Positions 60,396 to 64,000 of a stretch of 64,000 nucleotides of DNA are shown in pieces; positions within the stretch are counted from its first letter, which is position 1, and each line of letters starts with the position of its first letter. The notes below the pieces were generated by a model. It did no database searches and was not told where the DNA came from. It saw nothing but the letters and a program-made list of their open reading frames with translations. Position numbers and translations under genes: made by a program. Source of the stretch: Lewinellaceae bacterium (GTDB taxonomy: Bacteria; Bacteroidota; Bacteroidia; Chitinophagales; Saprospiraceae). The stretch lies in contig JACJXW010000004.1 of the NCBI GenBank assembly GCA_020636405.1, positions 2,654,001 through 2,718,000 on the forward strand. The letters are read 5' to 3'.

Positions 60396-62462
60396 TTACC
60401 AGATCACCACCCGCACGCTATCCGCCCGATACAACGGGCTGTCTTCCCCAATATTAAAGGCTTCGTAAAAGGCCGGCATATTGACGATGGGGCCAATTGC
60501 CCGGTACTGTCCGGGAGCGTGTACGTTGGTCTTGACCTGTTTTTTCATGGCCTCATCGCGGTATTTGCTGCGCCAGACGGTACCCCAGCTGAGGAAGAAG
60601 CGCTGGTTTTGGGTAAAGCCGTCGATCGGCCCCGGGTTGCCGTGTTCCTGGAGGTGTTTCTGCAGGCCATCGAAGGCCACGTTGAGGCCGCCCAGGTCGC
60701 CGATGTTCTCTCCCAGGGTGAACTCGCCGTTGACGAACAGGCCGGGCAGGGGCTCGTAGGCGTTGAACTGATCTACCAGCCGCTGGGTGCGGGCTTCGAA
60801 GCGGGAACGGTCTTCTTCCGTCCACCAGTTTTTGAGGTTACCCTGGGCATCGTAGCGGCTGCCCTGGTCGTCGAAGCCGTGAGAGATCTCATGGCCGATC
60901 ACGGCGCCGATGCCTCCGTAATTGACGGCAGGGTCCGCCTGGTAGTTGTAATAGGGCGGCTGCAGGATGGCTGCCGGGAAGACGATCTCATTGTACAGCG
61001 GGTGGTAGTACGCATTGACCACCTGCGGGGGCAGGAACCATTCGCCCTTGTCCACCGGCTGCCCCACTTTTTCCACCTTACGCTCCCAGGACCAGCGGGA
61101 AACGTTCATCATATTGCCGGCGAAGGAACCACCATCCTCCTTTCCTTTGACTTCCAGCTGTGAGTAATCCTTCCACTCGTCCGGATAGCCGATCTTTACG
61201 CGAAGGTTGGCCAGTTTTTCCTGCGCTTTTACCTTGGTGCTGTCCGACATCCATTCCAGTTTTTGGATGCGCTCTGCATAAGCTTTTTTCAGGTTGTCTA
61301 CCAGTTCTTCTGCTACTTGTTTGGCTTCCGGCGGGAAATAGGCGTCGACGTATAACTTGCCCAGCGCCTCCCCAATTCCGAAGTTGGTCGTGTTCAGCAC
61401 GCGCTCCCAGCGCGGCGACATTTCCTCGACGCCCCCCAGGACTCCCTTGTAGAAGTCGAAGTTGGCCTGTTCAAAATCGCGGCTGAGGTAGGCCAGGGCG
61501 CTGTTCAGCAGGGTCCATCGGGTATAGGACTTCAGTTTATCCAGGGGCTGTTTGGCCAGTACATTTTCCAGTGATTTGATATAGGCAGGCTGCATGACAA
61601 TAAAGGTGTCTATACTGCCCAGGCCGATGGACTGGAAGTAGGCTTCCCAATCAAAAGAAGGCGTCATGGCCGCGATATCCGACTGGGCGTGGGGATTGTT
61701 CAACAGGAGGGGGTTGCGCTTCTGGATCTTATCCAGTTGAGCATCGGCGAGGCGCTTTTCCAACTGGAAAATATCCTCTGCTTCTTTTTGGGCAGCCTGT
61801 TCGCCCGCCCCTGCCAATTGCAATACCCGGCTCACAAAAGCTTGGTATTCCCTCTGCAGGCGAAGGGTTTCCTCGTCGTCCTTGACGTAATATTCTTTTC
61901 CGGGCAGGCCGAGGGCTCCTTCATTCAGGAAGCCGGCGTTGATGGCGCTGTTGTTCAAGCTGGGCCGAACGGAGAAGGAGAAAAATGCATTGGATTGCAG
62001 GGGTGCGGATTCGATGAGATACGTTTCCAGTTCTTTGAGGCTGGAGATCGCCTCAATCTTCCTGAGCTCAGTCTCTATAGGGTTCAAGCCTAGTTCCTCG
62101 ATATGCGCAGTGTCCATAGCGGTTTGGTAGAACAGGACGGCTTTTCCCTGGTCCGTATTCGGGTCGAAATTCCCCTGTTCAATGGTAGACTCCAGGATGG
62201 TGAGCACTTTTTTGCTGGTCGCCTTGGCCAGTTCATCAAAAGCCCCCCAGCTGTCCTCGTCGGCGGGGATCTCTACCTGGTCCAGCCAGCCGCCGTTGAC
62301 AAAGCGGTAGAAATCAGCCGCGGCGTTGACGCTGGTATCCATCAGCGAGAGGTCTAGCCCGGGAGGAACCTCCTGTTGCTGGGCATCAGGAGAGGCCGTC
62401 TGGCATGCCGTTAACAAGAGGAGAAAAATAGCGGTCAGGAGGGTAGGGATTTGCCTTATCAT
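60396..62462 (-). CDS. M13-family metallopeptidase, lipoprotein
   Basis: A 688-residue neprilysin/PepO-type peptidase anchored by a lipoprotein signal (LLTAIFLLLLTAC). Zinc-site motifs are GAVIGHEISHGFDDQGSRYD, near residue 520, and ENIGDLGGLNVAFDGLQ, the downstream Glu and Asp of M13 enzymes. NAYYHPLYNEIVFPAAILQP is the typical substrate-cleft segment, and the C terminus ends VRVVIW. It should cut short peptides in the periplasm or at the surface. The gene is intact. The octamer array lies 3 bp beyond its stop codon. Confidence 0.96.
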   Translation of the reverse strand: MIRQIPTLLTAIFLLLLTACQTASPDAQQQEVPPGLDLSLMDTSVNAAADFYRFVNGGWLDQVEIPADEDSWGAFDELAKATSKKVLTILESTIEQGNFDPNTDQGKAVLFYQTAMDTAHIEELGLNPIETELRKIEAISSLKELETYLIESAPLQSNAFFSFSVRPSLNNSAINAGFLNEGALGLPGKEYYVKDDEETLRLQREYQAFVSRVLQLAGAGEQAAQKEAEDIFQLEKRLADAQLDKIQKRNPLLLNNPHAQSDIAAMTPSFDWEAYFQSIGLGSIDTFIVMQPAYIKSLENVLAKQPLDKLKSYTRWTLLNSALAYLSRDFEQANFDFYKGVLGGVEEMSPRWERVLNTTNFGIGEALGKLYVDAYFPPEAKQVAEELVDNLKKAYAERIQKLEWMSDSTKVKAQEKLANLRVKIGYPDEWKDYSQLEVKGKEDGGSFAGNMMNVSRWSWERKVEKVGQPVDKGEWFLPPQVVNAYYHPLYNEIVFPAAILQPPYYNYQADPAVNYGGIGAVIGHEISHGFDDQGSRYDAQGNLKNWWTEEDRSRFEARTQRLVDQFNAYEPLPGLFVNGEFTLGENIGDLGGLNVAFDGLQKHLQEHGNPGPIDGFTQNQRFFLSWGTVWRSKYRDEAMKKQVKTNVHAPGQYRAIGPIVNMPAFYEAFNIGEDSPLYRADSVRVVIW

Positions 62463-62564
62463 TATTCAAGATTTTTTGTGGCCTGAAGATACAGCTTTAC
62501 CGCTTGGCGAAGGGGGATTATGTTGGGTAAAATGCAGGCCGCCCACCGGGAAAGAAGAATTGTT

Positions 62565-62604
62565 AAAAAAACACGAGCCACCTTCGTCCTGAAGATGACT
62601 CGTG
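62565..62604 (-). terminator. Minus-strand intrinsic terminator without an obvious gene
   Basis: cacgag at 62572-62577 pairs with ctcgtg at 62599-62604, with an inner cttc/gaag stem. Seven A precede it on the plus strand, which read as a T run on the minus strand. It would end a transcript coming from the right, where no minus-strand gene is seen. Confidence 0.45.
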
Positions 62605-62830
62605 CAAAGAGAGAATCATTGACTATGCAATATCTTTTAGCGATGCGTTCTGTCCTTTCATTTGACTTTGCTGCAAAGGGTTACCCGGGGAGATGGATAA
62701 TTAAGGTCAAACCGAATACTCGCATGTCTAATGCGATGAAAATGAGGTTTTTAGTTTTTTGGGGGCGGTAAAGTCCATGGCTGTTGATATTGACAGGGGT
62801 TAGTTCGGCAGGCCAGAACATCTTAATTTT
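62605..62830. other. Spacer with no supported gene
   Basis: About 225 bp of moderate AT content upstream of the ArsR-type gene. A short plus-strand frame crosses part of it, but its translation is basic and shows no domain. A small minus-strand RNA ending at the terminator near 62570 is possible. Confidence 0.3.
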
Positions 62831-62852
62831 AGATTAGCAAAACTTTGTAACC

Positions 62853-63158
62853 ATGGTGGCAAACCCTGAATTTGAGCGTTTGGAACAATATTCGGAAGCC
62901 CTGAGGGCCATTGCCCACCCGATCCGGTTGGCCATAATCAACCTATTGCAGGATGGGCGGCCAAGGTCGGTGACCGATATCCACGAACGGTTGCAAATCG
63001 AGCAGGCCGCTGCTTCACACCACCTGAAGATCCTCCGTTACAACGGCATTGTGCACGCTCAACGCGAAGGCCGCCATATTTTCTACCTGGTCTCAGATGA
63101 GACCTACCCTCAGATCCTGGAGTTGTTGAAAACGGCGGATAATTTTAGTACGATCTAG
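62853..63158 (+). CDS. ArsR-family winged-helix regulator
   Basis: A 101-residue transcription factor with a winged-helix domain across nearly its whole length: ALRAIAHPIRLAIINLLQDG, then the recognition helix IEQAAASHHLKILRYNGIV and the wing QREGRHIFYLVSDET. There is no CxC metal site, so it is not an arsenic or zinc sensor of the classic kind. The reading frame continues beyond its stop codon into the remnant of a serine hydrolase gene. Its target is unknown. Confidence 0.92.
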   Translation: MVANPEFERLEQYSEALRAIAHPIRLAIINLLQDGRPRSVTDIHERLQIEQAAASHHLKILRYNGIVHAQREGRHIFYLVSDETYPQILELLKTADNFSTI

Positions 63159-63971
63159 CTCCAGGCATTTTACCTGCCGGCACAATACAGCCGATATATC
63201 ACCGACGCCGGGAAAATAACCGTGCGCATGTTGCTGAATCATACTTCCGGCATCCCGGAATACAACTTTTCACCGGCTTACGTTTCTTACCTGTTGCAGC
63301 ATCCGGATCATATCTTCTCTCAAGAAGATTACCTTAAATACATCGACGGCAAGCCGCTCGACTTCGAGCCCGGCAGCCGCTATTCCTATCGCAATACCAA
63401 CTACGTGGCCCTGGCACTGATGACGGATGCCCTGACCGGCGATCACGCCCGGTTCATCACCGAAACCATCTTCCTCCCCCTGGGACTGGACAACACCTTC
63501 TACCGCAGCCAGCCCGGTTACCTGAACTATCCTGAACTGGTGAATGCCTACTGGGACCGCTACAGCGACGGCGTACTGGAGAATGCTTCCCTGCTGCAAC
63601 GCAATAACGTGGCCTCTCTGGTGGGGGAAGACGGCATCGTCACTACTCCTCTGGAAGCGGTGAAGTTCCTTAAAGCCCTGATGGAGGGCCAGTTGCTGGC
63701 GCCTTCCACCCTCGAACAAATGCAAACCTGGGTTACGGACAGCAAGGGCAATCCCCGCTACGGCCTGGGCCTGGGGCGTAATCTTATCCTGGGAAAGGAA
63801 GCCATCGGGTACAGCGGCGGCGGCATTGGCGCGGGCTGCGAGCTGCGCTACTTTCCGGAGAAAAAGCTGTATATGTTCATTGCCATCAACCTGGGCACGG
63901 TGACCGAAAGCCCGCTGCATGAGGAAGCGGGAAAGGCAAGGGATGCGTTGTTTGCAATCTTGCTGAAATGA
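63159..63971 (+). pseudogene. Serine hydrolase (beta-lactamase family) missing its 5' end
   Basis: A class C-like serine hydrolase without its start and first lobe. It begins in frame right after the ArsR stop codon with LQAFYLPAQYSRYITDAGK, equivalent to the segment just before the conserved LLNHTSGIPEY. The catalytic SxxK motif, which should lie some 60 residues further upstream, is absent. The rest is complete: SYRNTNYVALALM supplies the YxN tyrosine, and SGGGIGAGCELRYF replaces the usual HGG box. Initiation at a GTG (63222) would give 249 residues without a nucleophile. A deletion fused it to the regulator gene. Confidence 0.75.
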
Positions 63972-64000
63972 ACCCTATAATTACTCCTGTTTAGTGACGG

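Noticed and set aside
59900..60457. Several long open frames on both strands made of repeats such as LLDCWIVG or NNPAIQQS
   Set aside because: They are a by-product of the 8-bp repeat lacking stop codons in any frame. There is no domain or start context.

Overview
The window looks like chromosomal DNA from a GC-rich member of the Bacteroidota, most likely the Saprospiria/Lewinella-Phaeodactylibacter side of the phylum. This is inferred from family content: a GLPGLI protein, a SusC-like outer-membrane barrel with a carboxypeptidase-regulatory domain, a C-terminal type IX-style sorting tail, type III glutamine synthetase, a long-form urocanase, and TAnnTTTG-type -7 elements with no clear Shine-Dalgarno sites. 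No rRNA, tRNA, CRISPR array, phage module or transposase was recognised.

Layout. 1-8.5 kb: an M16 peptidase pair (the first cut by the window edge), a mini-asparaginase, a small membrane protein, two tandem CotH-family proteins and a lipoprotein. 8.5-14.7 kb, minus strand: an OmpA lipoprotein, a helix-hairpin-helix/beta-barrel protein, a royal-jelly-type beta-propeller and a helical-repeat protein. 14.9-22.1 kb, plus strand: a nitrogen-assimilation cluster of PII, AmtB, a BBP2-type porin, GSII and GSIII, with a structured leader before GSIII. 22.2-35 kb: a class V aminotransferase-like protein, an adenylate cyclase-TPR protein, a flavin/Fe-S oxidoreductase, PepT, a DUF1697 protein, and a convergent GLPGLI / TonB-receptor-like pair.

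35.3-48.9 kb is a defence island built on one type I restriction-modification locus, all plus strand: short HsdS, HsdM, a possible small RNA, an HNH protein, RhuM, a Shedu-type nuclease, full-length HsdS and a DUF3800 protein, then a terminator and a gene wreck, then an AAA ATPase/PIN-like pair, HsdR and a YgjP-type metallopeptidase. The cargo genes from about 38 to 42.5 kb look AT-richer than the surroundings, which suggests acquisition. The ATPase/PIN pair is the most likely under-described unit.

49-64 kb: urocanase, a transglutaminase-like protein, an SH3 lipoprotein, PriA, a membrane protein, a secreted zincin, an M14 peptidase, an M13 peptidase, an ArsR-type regulator and a serine hydrolase that has lost its 5' end.

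A second theme runs through the spacers. Many carry short arrays with a period of exactly 8 bp. The octamer differs from site to site, the array often starts within a few bases of a stop codon, and it is often mirrored by a second array that could form a stem. The largest has 52 octamers in perfect phase. Several spacers also hold strong hairpins that look like terminators or leader RNAs.
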